The notes under the pieces are model-generated. The model was not told the origin of the DNA. It saw nothing but the letters and a program-made list of their open reading frames with translations, and did not search any database. A stretch of DNA of 64,000 nucleotides from Micromonospora sp. PLK6-60 (GTDB lineage Bacteria; Actinomycetota; Actinomycetes; Mycobacteriales; Micromonosporaceae), in assembly GCF_019890675.1 (NCBI RefSeq), contig NZ_JAIOAA010000004.1, positions 248,001-312,000 on the forward strand, read 5' to 3'. Positions 17,673 to 24,829 of the stretch are shown one piece after another. The position numbers and the translations under genes are program-made. Numbering within the stretch: the first letter of the stretch is position 1; each line of letters starts with the position of its first letter.

Positions 17673-17840
17673 GGGAGCCGGCTTCCTGATCGACGAGGGT
17701 GAGGATGCCGTCGAACCTACCGGGGCGGCGCCGGCCCCACCAGGCGGCGGACCGACGCACGGCATTCCCACAGGAAGCGCACAAGCGGGCTCCAGTGAAA
17801 CGAGCGACGGTTCACCTGTCGCCGGATTCGAGGAGGAGCC

Positions 17841-18719
17841 ATGCCTGACACGTTGATTCGCCCCACGCCCACCGAGCCCGTGGGGCCCGACCTCCCGTGG
17901 GGCGCGCCGGAGCCGGTTCCGCCGTCTGCCGCCCGGCCGGACGAGCCGCCGCCGCCGGACGGCACCACGACCGCGGCGGTGCCGCCGCGTCGGCGCCGCC
18001 GACTGGCCGCGGCGGGGGTGGCCCTCGCGCTCGCGCTGGGCAGCGGGGCGTCCGGCGCGCTGGTCGCGGAGCGCCTGGCCGGCGACGGTACGGCCGTCCG
18101 CGTCACCCCCGCCACGAACGCCGTCGCCAGCGTCGACTCGCTCTCCGGGGTGGTCGCCTCGGTGTCGCCGAGCATCGTCACCGTGCAGGTGACCGACGGT
18201 GGTTCCGCCACCCTCGGCTCCGGGGTGGTCCTCGACCGGGACGGGCTGATCCTCACCAACGCGCACGTCGTCTCCTCCGGCGGCCAGGTCACCGTCGAGC
18301 TTTCCGACGGCCGTACCGCCGCGGCCACCGTCGTCGGCCGGGACAGCCGGGAGGACATCGCGCTGTTGCGCGCGTCGGGCCTGTCCGGGCTGACCCCGGC
18401 GACGCTGGGCAGCGACGCCACCCTGCGGGTCGGCGACCAGGTGTTGGCGTTCGGCAGCCCACTCGGCCTGCAGGGCACGGTGACCTCGGGCATCGTCTCC
18501 GCGCTGGACCGGACCGTGGACGAGATGTCCGGCCTGGTGCAGACCGACGCGGCCATCAACCACGGGAACTCCGGCGGTGCGCTGGTGGACACCGCCGGGC
18601 GGGTGGTGGGGATCAACGTCGCCATCGCCACCAGCGGGCAGGACAGCGGCAGCATCGGCCTGGGCTTCGCCCTCCCGATCGACACGGTGCGTACGGTGGT
18701 CACCCGCCTCGAAGGGTGA
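17841..18719 (+). CDS. Membrane-anchored trypsin-like serine protease (HtrA/S1C type, no PDZ)
   Basis: This 292-aa protein has a Pro-rich cytoplasmic N-terminus, a basic RRRRR stop and one membrane helix (about 53-75), then an extracellular trypsin-fold domain. The catalytic triad is intact: His142 in TNAHVV, Asp172 in REDIALL and Ser244 in GNSGGAL. HtrA/DegQ-like proteases degrade or check misfolded exported proteins. The chain ends right after the protease domain, so the usual C-terminal PDZ domain is missing. A strong ribosome site (GAGGAGGAG) precedes the ATG. Confidence 0.9.
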   Translation: MPDTLIRPTPTEPVGPDLPWGAPEPVPPSAARPDEPPPPDGTTTAAVPPRRRRRLAAAGVALALALGSGASGALVAERLAGDGTAVRVTPATNAVASVDSLSGVVASVSPSIVTVQVTDGGSATLGSGVVLDRDGLILTNAHVVSSGGQVTVELSDGRTAAATVVGRDSREDIALLRASGLSGLTPATLGSDATLRVGDQVLAFGSPLGLQGTVTSGIVSALDRTVDEMSGLVQTDAAINHGNSGGALVDTAGRVVGINVAIATSGQDSGSIGLGFALPIDTVRTVVTRLEG

Positions 18720-18792
18720 CTGGCGGTCGTGGGGCCCGTCCTTCCACACCGCGGCAGGTGCAAAACGCGAGCCGGGTGGGTAATGGCCGGCG

Positions 18793-19026
18793 ATGTTCTT
18801 CATCTTCGGTCTGCGGACCAAGGTCGACCGGTCGGGCGTGCGCCAGGAGGTGTGCCGCAACTGCGGCAACCGGGCTGCCCAGGTGATCACCCGGCGGGTC
18901 ACCAAGTTCAGCCTCTTCTTCGTCCCGCTGATCCCGGTGCGGACCCGCCACACCCAGCAGTGCAGCTTCTGCGGCGCCGAGTACGACATCTCCCGCGCCG
19001 ACGCGCAGCGCCTCCCGGTCGGCTGA
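18793..19026 (+). CDS. Small zinc-ribbon protein
   Basis: This 77-aa protein has two CxxC knuckles (CRNCGN near residue 21 and CSFCGA near 57) separated by a hydrophobic stretch (FSLFFVPLIPV). It matches the small zinc-ribbon proteins common in actinomycetes, which have no known reaction. It should bind one zinc ion. The hydrophobic part may touch the membrane. It follows the HtrA-like gene on the same strand after 73 nt. Confidence 0.75.
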   Translation: MFFIFGLRTKVDRSGVRQEVCRNCGNRAAQVITRRVTKFSLFFVPLIPVRTRHTQQCSFCGAEYDISRADAQRLPVG

Positions 19027-19028
19027 CC

Positions 19029-19205
19029 GTGGCCCGCTTCCTCTGCTGGCTGATCGGCCGGCAGCCGGCCCTCCCGCCGGCCGCGCCGGTGCACACCGTC
19101 TCCCGGCCGCCGTGCACGCCCGGCCGCCGGCACCGGCGCCGCCGCCGGCCCACGGCCGGCGCCGGCTCGCCCCGCTCCCCGTGGAACCGCTCCGCCGGCC
19201 GCTGA
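19029..19205 (+). CDS. Possible small basic ORF
   Basis: A GTG 3 nt after the zinc-ribbon stop opens a 58-codon frame rich in Arg and Pro. The close spacing fits translational coupling, but composition is what chance frames in very GC-rich DNA look like. Low confidence. Confidence 0.25.
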   Translation: MARFLCWLIGRQPALPPAAPVHTVSRPPCTPGRRHRRRRRPTAGAGSPRSPWNRSAGR

Positions 19206-19296
19206 CCGCGCGCCCGGCTGTGATCTTCGACCCGCTTCCGACCGACCCCGACCTGCCCGAACTAGGCTGAGGCGGCCGCGAAGAACGGGGAGAGTC

Positions 19297-20691
19297 GTGC
19301 GCAACCACCCGGCCGTCGTGCTGGTCGCCGTCCTGCTGTCCACGCTGTCGCTGCCGGTCTCGCTGACCGGCGCGTCCGTCGCGCTGCCGGACATCGGCCG
19401 GGACCTCGACGCCAGCCTCTCCGCCGTGCAGTGGGTGGTGAACGGCTACAACGCCACCTTCGCCAGCTTCATGCTCGCCGCCGGGGCGCTGGCCGACCTG
19501 TTCGGCCGCCGCCGGGTCTACGCCATCGGCCTGGCCGTCTTCACCGTCGGCGGGCTGCTCGCCTCGGTCGCCGGGGACATCCTGCTGCTCGACCTGGCCC
19601 GGGCCCTCGCCGGGGTCGGGGCCGCCGCCGCCGCGACAAGCGCCTCCGCCCTGCTCGCCGGGACGTTCCACGGCCGCGCCCGGGCCCGCGCCTTCGCCGC
19701 CTTCGGTACGACGATCGGGGCCGGGCTGGCCTTCGGCCCGTCGATCGCCGGGCTGCTGATCGAGGCGTTCGGCTGGCGGTCGGTCTTCGCCGCACCGGCG
19801 TTGGCGGCCGGAGCGGTGCTGGTGGCGTTGGTGCCGCTGCTGCCGGAGTCCCGCCAGCCGCACCGGGGCCGGGTGGACTGGCCGGGCACGGTCACCTTCA
19901 CCGCCGCGCTGCTGCTGCTCATCTTCGGGTTCGTGCAGGGCCCCGAGTACGGCTGGGCGGCCCCGGTGATCGTGGCCGCGTTCGCCGGCGCGGTGGCGCT
20001 GCTGGTGGCCTTCGTCCGGGTGGAACGCCGCCGCGCCGACCCGATGTTCGACCTGTCCCTGCTGGCCAGCCCCCGGTTCGTCGGCATCTGCCTGGCGGCG
20101 GCCACCATCGTGGCGGTGCTGGTGCCGCTGCTGGTCTACCTGCCGTCGTACCTGACCACGGTGGTCGGGCTCAGCCCCGGCGCGGCGGGGGCCACGCTGA
20201 TCCTGCTGACCGCGCCGACGCTGGTGCTGCCGCTGCTGGGCGGTGCGCTGACCCGGCTGGTGCCGGCCACCTCGGTCACCGTCGTCTCGGTGCTGGTGGT
20301 GGCCGCCGGGGCGGCGTGGGCGACGGTGCTCGGCCCGGACGCGGACACCGCCCGGCTGGCCGGCCCGCTGCTGACCATCGGGGTGGGGGTGGGGTTGTCC
20401 ATCGGGCTGCTCGACGCGATCGCCATCGGCAGCGTCCCGCCGGACCGGGCGGCCACCGGCGCCGGGATGATCAACACGGCGCGGCTGGCCAGCGAGACGG
20501 TCGCCATCGCGGTGGTGGGGGCGGTGCTGGCCAGCACCACCGCCGGCCGGCTGGCCGACCCGGGGTTCACCGGCGGGCTGCGTACCGTCCTCTGGACGAT
20601 GGCGGCGGCGGCGCTGGTCGCCGCGGTGGCCACCGCCCTGCTGGTGCGCCGGGCCCGGATCCGGGCCCGGGAGGACGTGCCGGTCGGCTGA
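19297..20691 (+). CDS. MFS transporter, DHA2 family (14 TM) drug exporter
   Basis: This 464-aa protein has about fourteen hydrophobic helices. It shows the DHA2 signatures VQWVVNGYNATFASFMLAAG (helix 1-2) and ADLFGRRRVY (loop 2-3), followed by LARALAGVGAA in the helix C region. These proteins export drugs or dyes in exchange for protons across the cytoplasmic membrane. The GTG start follows GGGGAGAG. No linked regulator is visible. Confidence 0.85.
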   Translation: MRNHPAVVLVAVLLSTLSLPVSLTGASVALPDIGRDLDASLSAVQWVVNGYNATFASFMLAAGALADLFGRRRVYAIGLAVFTVGGLLASVAGDILLLDLARALAGVGAAAAATSASALLAGTFHGRARARAFAAFGTTIGAGLAFGPSIAGLLIEAFGWRSVFAAPALAAGAVLVALVPLLPESRQPHRGRVDWPGTVTFTAALLLLIFGFVQGPEYGWAAPVIVAAFAGAVALLVAFVRVERRRADPMFDLSLLASPRFVGICLAAATIVAVLVPLLVYLPSYLTTVVGLSPGAAGATLILLTAPTLVLPLLGGALTRLVPATSVTVVSVLVVAAGAAWATVLGPDADTARLAGPLLTIGVGVGLSIGLLDAIAIGSVPPDRAATGAGMINTARLASETVAIAVVGAVLASTTAGRLADPGFTGGLRTVLWTMAAAALVAAVATALLVRRARIRAREDVPVG

Positions 20692-20726
20692 AACCCCGAC
20701 GCCGTCTCGTGCGCCCTGTCGGTGAC

Positions 20727-20745
20727 GCCCGTCGACGCGACGGGC
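20727..20745 (+). terminator. Short terminator-like hairpin before the sigma factor
   Basis: An 8-bp perfect stem, GCCCGTCG with CGACGGGC, closes a 3-nt loop between the DHA2 gene and the ECF sigma gene, 35 nt after the former's stop. Confidence 0.5.
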
Positions 20746-20761
20746 GGGAAGCGGAGGGGGC

Positions 20762-21244
20762 ATGACGGGCCGTAGCGGGTTGGCGGACGTCGGCGAGGAC
20801 GTCTTCGGCGCGGCGTACGAGCAGCACTTCCGGGCGATGGTGCGGTTCGCGTACCTGACCACGGGCAGCGCCGCCGCGGCGGAGGACATCGTGCAGGAGG
20901 CGTTCGTCGACCTGTACCGCCGGCGGGACGCGGTGACGCAGCCGCAGCGGTGGCTGCGCCGGGCGGTGGCGAACCGCTGCACCTCCTGGGTACGCCGGCG
21001 GGTGCTGGAGCGCCGGCACGCCTTCACCGAGCCGCCGCCGCACGCGGCGCCGCCCGGCGAGGACGCGGCGGTGCGGGCGGCGCTGCGCCGGGTCCGGCCG
21101 CGGCAGCGGGCCGCCCTGTTCCTGCGCTTCTATCTCGACCTGCCGGAACGGGAGATCGCCGAGGTGCTCGGCTGCCGCCCCGGCACCGTCAAGACCCTGA
21201 TCCACCGTGGACTCGCCGCGTTGAGGGAGCAGCTCGATGACTGA
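20762..21244 (+). CDS. ECF RNA polymerase sigma factor (SigE-family)
   Basis: This 160-aa protein has sigma region 2 (LTTGSAAAAEDIVQEAFVDLYRR, about 37-60) and region 4 (RQRAALFLRFYLDLPEREIAEVLGCRPGTVKTLIHRGLAALRE). This is the compact form typical of actinobacterial SigE-type ECF factors. It would direct RNA polymerase to a small regulon. It overlaps by 8 nt the next gene, a single-pass membrane protein that is the likely anti-sigma partner. A GGAGGGGGC ribosome site precedes the ATG. Confidence 0.85.
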   Translation: MTGRSGLADVGEDVFGAAYEQHFRAMVRFAYLTTGSAAAAEDIVQEAFVDLYRRRDAVTQPQRWLRRAVANRCTSWVRRRVLERRHAFTEPPPHAAPPGEDAAVRAALRRVRPRQRAALFLRFYLDLPEREIAEVLGCRPGTVKTLIHRGLAALREQLDD

Positions 21245-21947
21245 TCCGAGGAACCAGATCCACCGCATCGTCGACCGGTTGGTCCCCGCCGAATCGGTGA
21301 CCGTCCCGCCGGTGAGCGAGCTGGCCCGGGCCGCGACGGCGCGGCCCCGCCGGAGCTGGCCGAGGCTGGCGCTGGCCGGCGTCGCCACCGCCGCCGTGCT
21401 GCTCGCCGGGGCGGCGGGCTGGCAGGTGAACGGGGTGGCCGACCGGAACGCGGAACAGCGGATCGTGCCCGCCACGATGGCCGGGAACGGAGCGGATCTC
21501 GCCGCGAGCTGTCCGGTGCCCAGCGGCGACGGCCGGACGATCAACGCGGTGCGCTGGCCGGGCGGTCTCGCGGTGCTCGCCGCCAGTTCCACCACCTTCG
21601 CGCTCTGTTTCGGCGGGGAGTCCGGCCCGATGGTGTCCGAGAGCTGGGGCGGTTTCTCCCCGGGCGCCACGTCGTTGGTCTGCCGGCCCGGGGGCTGTGA
21701 GGGGGGCGCGCAGCCGGTGACCAGCCGGTTCGCGCTCACCTCCGCAGTGCTGGTGTACGGGGCGACGTGGCCCGGTACGGCCCGGGTGCGCGCGGTCAGC
21801 GACAGCGGCGTACGGGTCGAGGTGCCCGCGCAGAACGGCACCTTCCTGCTGCGGCTGGAGACGGCGGGCACCCGCGAGGTCGGGGTGCGGCGGGTGGAGA
21901 TGTTCGACGCCACCGGAGAGAGGCTGTACACCTGGGACTGGGACTGA
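21237..21947 (+). CDS. Single-pass membrane protein, probable anti-sigma/partner of the ECF factor
   Basis: This 236-aa protein has a ~40-residue cytoplasmic segment, one membrane helix (LALAGVATAAVLLAGAAGW, about 43-61) and an extracellular beta-rich domain. Its start overlaps the sigma gene, which points to coordinated synthesis, and the layout fits a membrane anti-sigma factor. I see no zinc HxxxCxxC anti-sigma motif, so the binding mode would be different. The call rests on context. A hairpin follows its stop. Confidence 0.6.
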   Translation: MTDPRNQIHRIVDRLVPAESVTVPPVSELARAATARPRRSWPRLALAGVATAAVLLAGAAGWQVNGVADRNAEQRIVPATMAGNGADLAASCPVPSGDGRTINAVRWPGGLAVLAASSTTFALCFGGESGPMVSESWGGFSPGATSLVCRPGGCEGGAQPVTSRFALTSAVLVYGATWPGTARVRAVSDSGVRVEVPAQNGTFLLRLETAGTREVGVRRVEMFDATGERLYTWDWD

Positions 21948-21950
21948 CCG

Positions 21951-21974
21951 GGCCGCCGGCCGGGCCCGGCGGCC
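21951..21974 (+). terminator. Terminator-like hairpin after the sigma operon
   Basis: A perfect 9-bp stem (GGCCGCCGG with CCGGCGGCC) and 6-nt loop start 4 nt after the stop codon. The sequence beyond is also strongly self-complementary. Confidence 0.6.
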
Positions 21975-22036
21975 GACCCGCGGCGCGCCGGCCGGGCGAG
22001 GGCCCGGCCGGCGATCGCCCGCTATCGTGGCCTGTC

Positions 22037-23125
22037 ATGACCGACACCGCCCGGCGCCTGGCCGAGATCCGTGGGGACGGGCCGCCGAAGCGGCACAACG
22101 CCCGGACCATCGCCGCCCTCACCGGCAACCCCGGCTGCTCGCGGCGGGCGGTGCTGGACAGCGCCGGGGTGGACAAGCCGAAGCTCGCCGAGCGGATCGG
22201 CTTCCCGGCCCGGTTCGGCCAGTCCCGGTTCGCCATCGGCCGGGGCAACGCGTTCGAGGCGCAGGTGAAGGCCGACGGCGGCGCGGAGCTGCTGCGGCTG
22301 GTGGCCGAGCGGCTGGGCGTACCGGTGCCGGCGGGGGCGAGCTGGACGGACCTGGGCGGCGCCGACGACCTGCCGGACCGGCAGGAACGCTCCCGGGCGG
22401 CGCTGACCGCGACGGACGACGGGGCGGCGCTGTTCGACCATCCGCTGCTCGGGCTGGCGGTGGCCGGGCAACGGGTGCACCTGGAGCCGGACCTGGTGGC
22501 CGCCCGGCTGGCCGGCCGCTACCACGTCGTGGAGATCAAGTCGTTCCCGGTGGTGGACGGGCAGGCCGACGCGGCGAAGGTCTCCGCCGCCGCCGTCCAG
22601 GCCGCCGTGTACGTGCTCGCGCTGCGCGAGCTGCTCGCCGCCGAGGGGCACGACCCGGAGTCGGTGTCGCACGAGGTGGTGCTGGTCTGTCCGCGCGACT
22701 TCACCAACCAGCCGGTGGCCAGCCTGGTCGACGTCCGCAAGCAGTTGCTGGTGCTGCGCCGGCAGTTGGACCGGATGGCCCGGGTCGACGACCTGCTGGC
22801 CGAGGTGCAGGCGGGCTTCACCGCCGACCCGTCGGCCGACCCGGCGACCCTGGCCGCCGCGCTGTCGCAGGTGCCGGCCCGCTACGCGCCGGAGTGCCTG
22901 GCCGCCTGCGAGCTGGCGTACTTCTGCCGGCACGAGGCCCGGGCGCAGACCGGGGCGATGGGCCGTCCGGTGCGCGAGGCGCTCGGCGGGGTCGCCGACG
23001 TGGCCGAGGTGCTGGCCCTGGCCGCCGGGGAACGCGCCCCGGAGCCGGCGCAGGCGGAGGCCGCCGCGCTGCTGCGGGCCGCGGCCCGGCTGCGCGCCGA
23101 GGCCCTGGCCGGAACCCCCGCATGA
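22037..23125 (+). CDS. PD-(D/E)XK nuclease of the Cas4/RecB type with an iron-sulfur staple
   Basis: This 362-aa protein carries the RecB-family nuclease pattern: Glu74 in RGNAFEAQ, Asp152 in LEPD, Glu166-x-Lys168 in VVEIKS and the QxxxY motif at Gln188-Tyr192. Four Cys residues are placed as in Cas4/AddB enzymes: Cys34 far upstream, and Cys287, Cys291 and Cys297 near the C-terminus, which would hold a 4Fe-4S cluster. It should cut or trim DNA. I chose the ATG at 22037; open frame upstream is shadow sequence. The next gene, 70 nt on, is a probable partner. No cas genes or CRISPR array occur in the window. The motifs are seen; the activity is inferred. Confidence 0.7.
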   Translation: MTDTARRLAEIRGDGPPKRHNARTIAALTGNPGCSRRAVLDSAGVDKPKLAERIGFPARFGQSRFAIGRGNAFEAQVKADGGAELLRLVAERLGVPVPAGASWTDLGGADDLPDRQERSRAALTATDDGAALFDHPLLGLAVAGQRVHLEPDLVAARLAGRYHVVEIKSFPVVDGQADAAKVSAAAVQAAVYVLALRELLAAEGHDPESVSHEVVLVCPRDFTNQPVASLVDVRKQLLVLRRQLDRMARVDDLLAEVQAGFTADPSADPATLAAALSQVPARYAPECLAACELAYFCRHEARAQTGAMGRPVREALGGVADVAEVLALAAGERAPEPAQAEAAALLRAAARLRAEALAGTPA

Positions 23126-23195
23126 GTACGCCCCGGACCGCCGTGTCCGCCGGTGCCGCCACGCCCGCCGGGTCTGCCGGAACCGGGCGGTCGGC

Positions 23196-24653
23196 GTGAG
23201 CACAATGCGCGCGCTGGCCAAGGCGCAGGCGCTCGCCGCCGGGGTGGCCCAGCCGGTGGCCACCGTCCGGCACGTGCACCTGTCGGCCCGGCCGCTGGTG
23301 CTGGTCCCGCTGGCCATGGCCGGTGAGGCGCACGCCCCGCTGGCCGCGCTGGTCGGCGCGACGCCAGGCGAGGCGAAGCTGCTGATCGTGCCGCAGCCGC
23401 GCAACCGGGACCAGCGGTTCCGGTTCGTCGCCGAGCTGGCCGAGGTGGTGCTGCCGTACCTGGACTCGTTCCGTGGGGTGTCCGAGGCGGTGCCGGTGGA
23501 CCGGGGCCGCGACGTCCGCTACCGGTACGTGGACGCGCCGCAGCTGCTGGTGCCGAACCCGGCCGGGGTGACCTTCCTGCGGCTGCTGGGCCGCTCGACC
23601 CGGTTCCGCCGGCCGGACGGCGACTATCCGGTGCACCCGTCGGTGCCGCTGCTCGGGCAGTGGCTGACCTTCTTCGCCGAGCGGGCCGAGCAGCCCGGCT
23701 CGTCGGCGCTGCTGGCGATGACCGAGGCGGTGACGCTGCACTGGGCGACCGGCCAGAGCGCGGTGGAGGATCTGCACCTGCCGGCGCTGCTCGGCTGGCT
23801 CGACCCGCCGCCGGGGCTGACCGGGGCGCAGGCCGCCGCGCGGGCCGAGGACCCGACGGTGTGCCCGCCGGCCGGCCCGGCCACCGACCCGGACTTCGAC
23901 AACCGGGTGCTGGCCCCGGCGATGGCCCGGTACGCCGACGCGGGCGACGACGCCGGGGCGCGCGCGACGGCGTACGCGGAGCTGGAGCGGGTGTTGCGCG
24001 ATCAGCTCGCGCCCACCTGGGAGCTGATGTGGCGCGGCGTGGGGCTGCTGGCCGGCCTGCCCGCCGGGGCGCGGGTGGCGGGGCGCTGGGACGGCGACAA
24101 GGACGCGTTCACCGGGTACGCCGAGCACGTCGACGCCGGCGGCGGACCGCAGCCGCGCCGGGACGGGGCGGTGGCGGCAGCCCGGCGGCTGCACCGGCTG
24201 GAACGCGCGCTGACCTCGTACGCGGTGCAGCGCGCCTACGACGACCCGCTGGTGATGGCGGAGCACCGGCTGGCCGGGGAGGCGTTCGTCGGCGAGGTGA
24301 CCCTGGCCGACCCGAGGCGGGTGGACGACACCGGGAAGCGGCCGGTGCTGCGGCCCCGGATCCAGGTGGTAACCACCGAGCCGGTGGCGGTGCCGGTCGG
24401 GGCGACGCTGTGGTCGCCGGCCCGGCCGACCCAGAAGGCGAAGCTGGTCTTCCTGACCCCCGGCGACGGCAAGACCGAGGTGGTGCTGGAGCTCTCCGGT
24501 GGGATGGGCCGGGGGCTGACCGCCCCACCGGGCAGCGTGCCCGAGGTGGGGGAGCGGCTCTGCTGGACGACGCTGTCCGACGCATACCTGCCGGCGGGCG
24601 CCTTCCCCGAGCCGGACCAGACACCGTGGACCCACGGCGGCCCCGAGGTGTAA
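23196..24653 (+). CDS. Conserved hypothetical protein, probable partner of the Cas4-like nuclease
   Basis: I do not recognise a domain in this 485-aa protein. It has no signal peptide or membrane helix. A C-terminal region of about 110 residues is beta-rich (RPRIQVVTTEPVAVPVGATLW and LVFLTPGDGKTEVVLELSGGM). A central helical region contains LERALTSYAVQRAYDDP. It follows the nuclease gene on the same strand with a 70-nt gap, so a shared function in DNA handling is inferred. Its TAA stop codon lies inside the 55-bp repeat copy E2, so the original C-terminus may have been changed. An ATG three codons downstream is an alternative start. Confidence 0.6.
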   Translation: MSTMRALAKAQALAAGVAQPVATVRHVHLSARPLVLVPLAMAGEAHAPLAALVGATPGEAKLLIVPQPRNRDQRFRFVAELAEVVLPYLDSFRGVSEAVPVDRGRDVRYRYVDAPQLLVPNPAGVTFLRLLGRSTRFRRPDGDYPVHPSVPLLGQWLTFFAERAEQPGSSALLAMTEAVTLHWATGQSAVEDLHLPALLGWLDPPPGLTGAQAAARAEDPTVCPPAGPATDPDFDNRVLAPAMARYADAGDDAGARATAYAELERVLRDQLAPTWELMWRGVGLLAGLPAGARVAGRWDGDKDAFTGYAEHVDAGGGPQPRRDGAVAAARRLHRLERALTSYAVQRAYDDPLVMAEHRLAGEAFVGEVTLADPRRVDDTGKRPVLRPRIQVVTTEPVAVPVGATLWSPARPTQKAKLVFLTPGDGKTEVVLELSGGMGRGLTAPPGSVPEVGERLCWTTLSDAYLPAGAFPEPDQTPWTHGGPEV

Positions 24654-24704
24654 GGAGGGGCACCTTATTAACGCCTAGCGTTGTACAGGGGGCCCCTGTT
24701 AACA
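24650..24704 (+). repeat. 55-bp dispersed element, copy E2 (supplies a stop codon)
   Basis: The element begins GTAAGGAGGG and ends TGTTAACA, 55 bp. Its second to fourth bases are the TAA stop of the upstream gene. It is the most diverged copy in the centre but keeps both ends and the ATTAACGC block. Confidence 0.85.
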
Positions 24705-24829
24705 CTTCACGCCAGGGTCGGTGGACCCTGGCGGCCGGGGGGAGGGGTGGCTAGGCTTGCCGGGTTCGCCGTCCGTGACCGGTCCTCGCCGTGAGGGTGC
24801 CCACCGGAGAGAGAGCCGGAGCGACCGTT

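Noticed and set aside
22037..23125. Cas4 as part of a CRISPR locus
   Set aside because: No cas1, cas2 or repeat-spacer array is present in the window.
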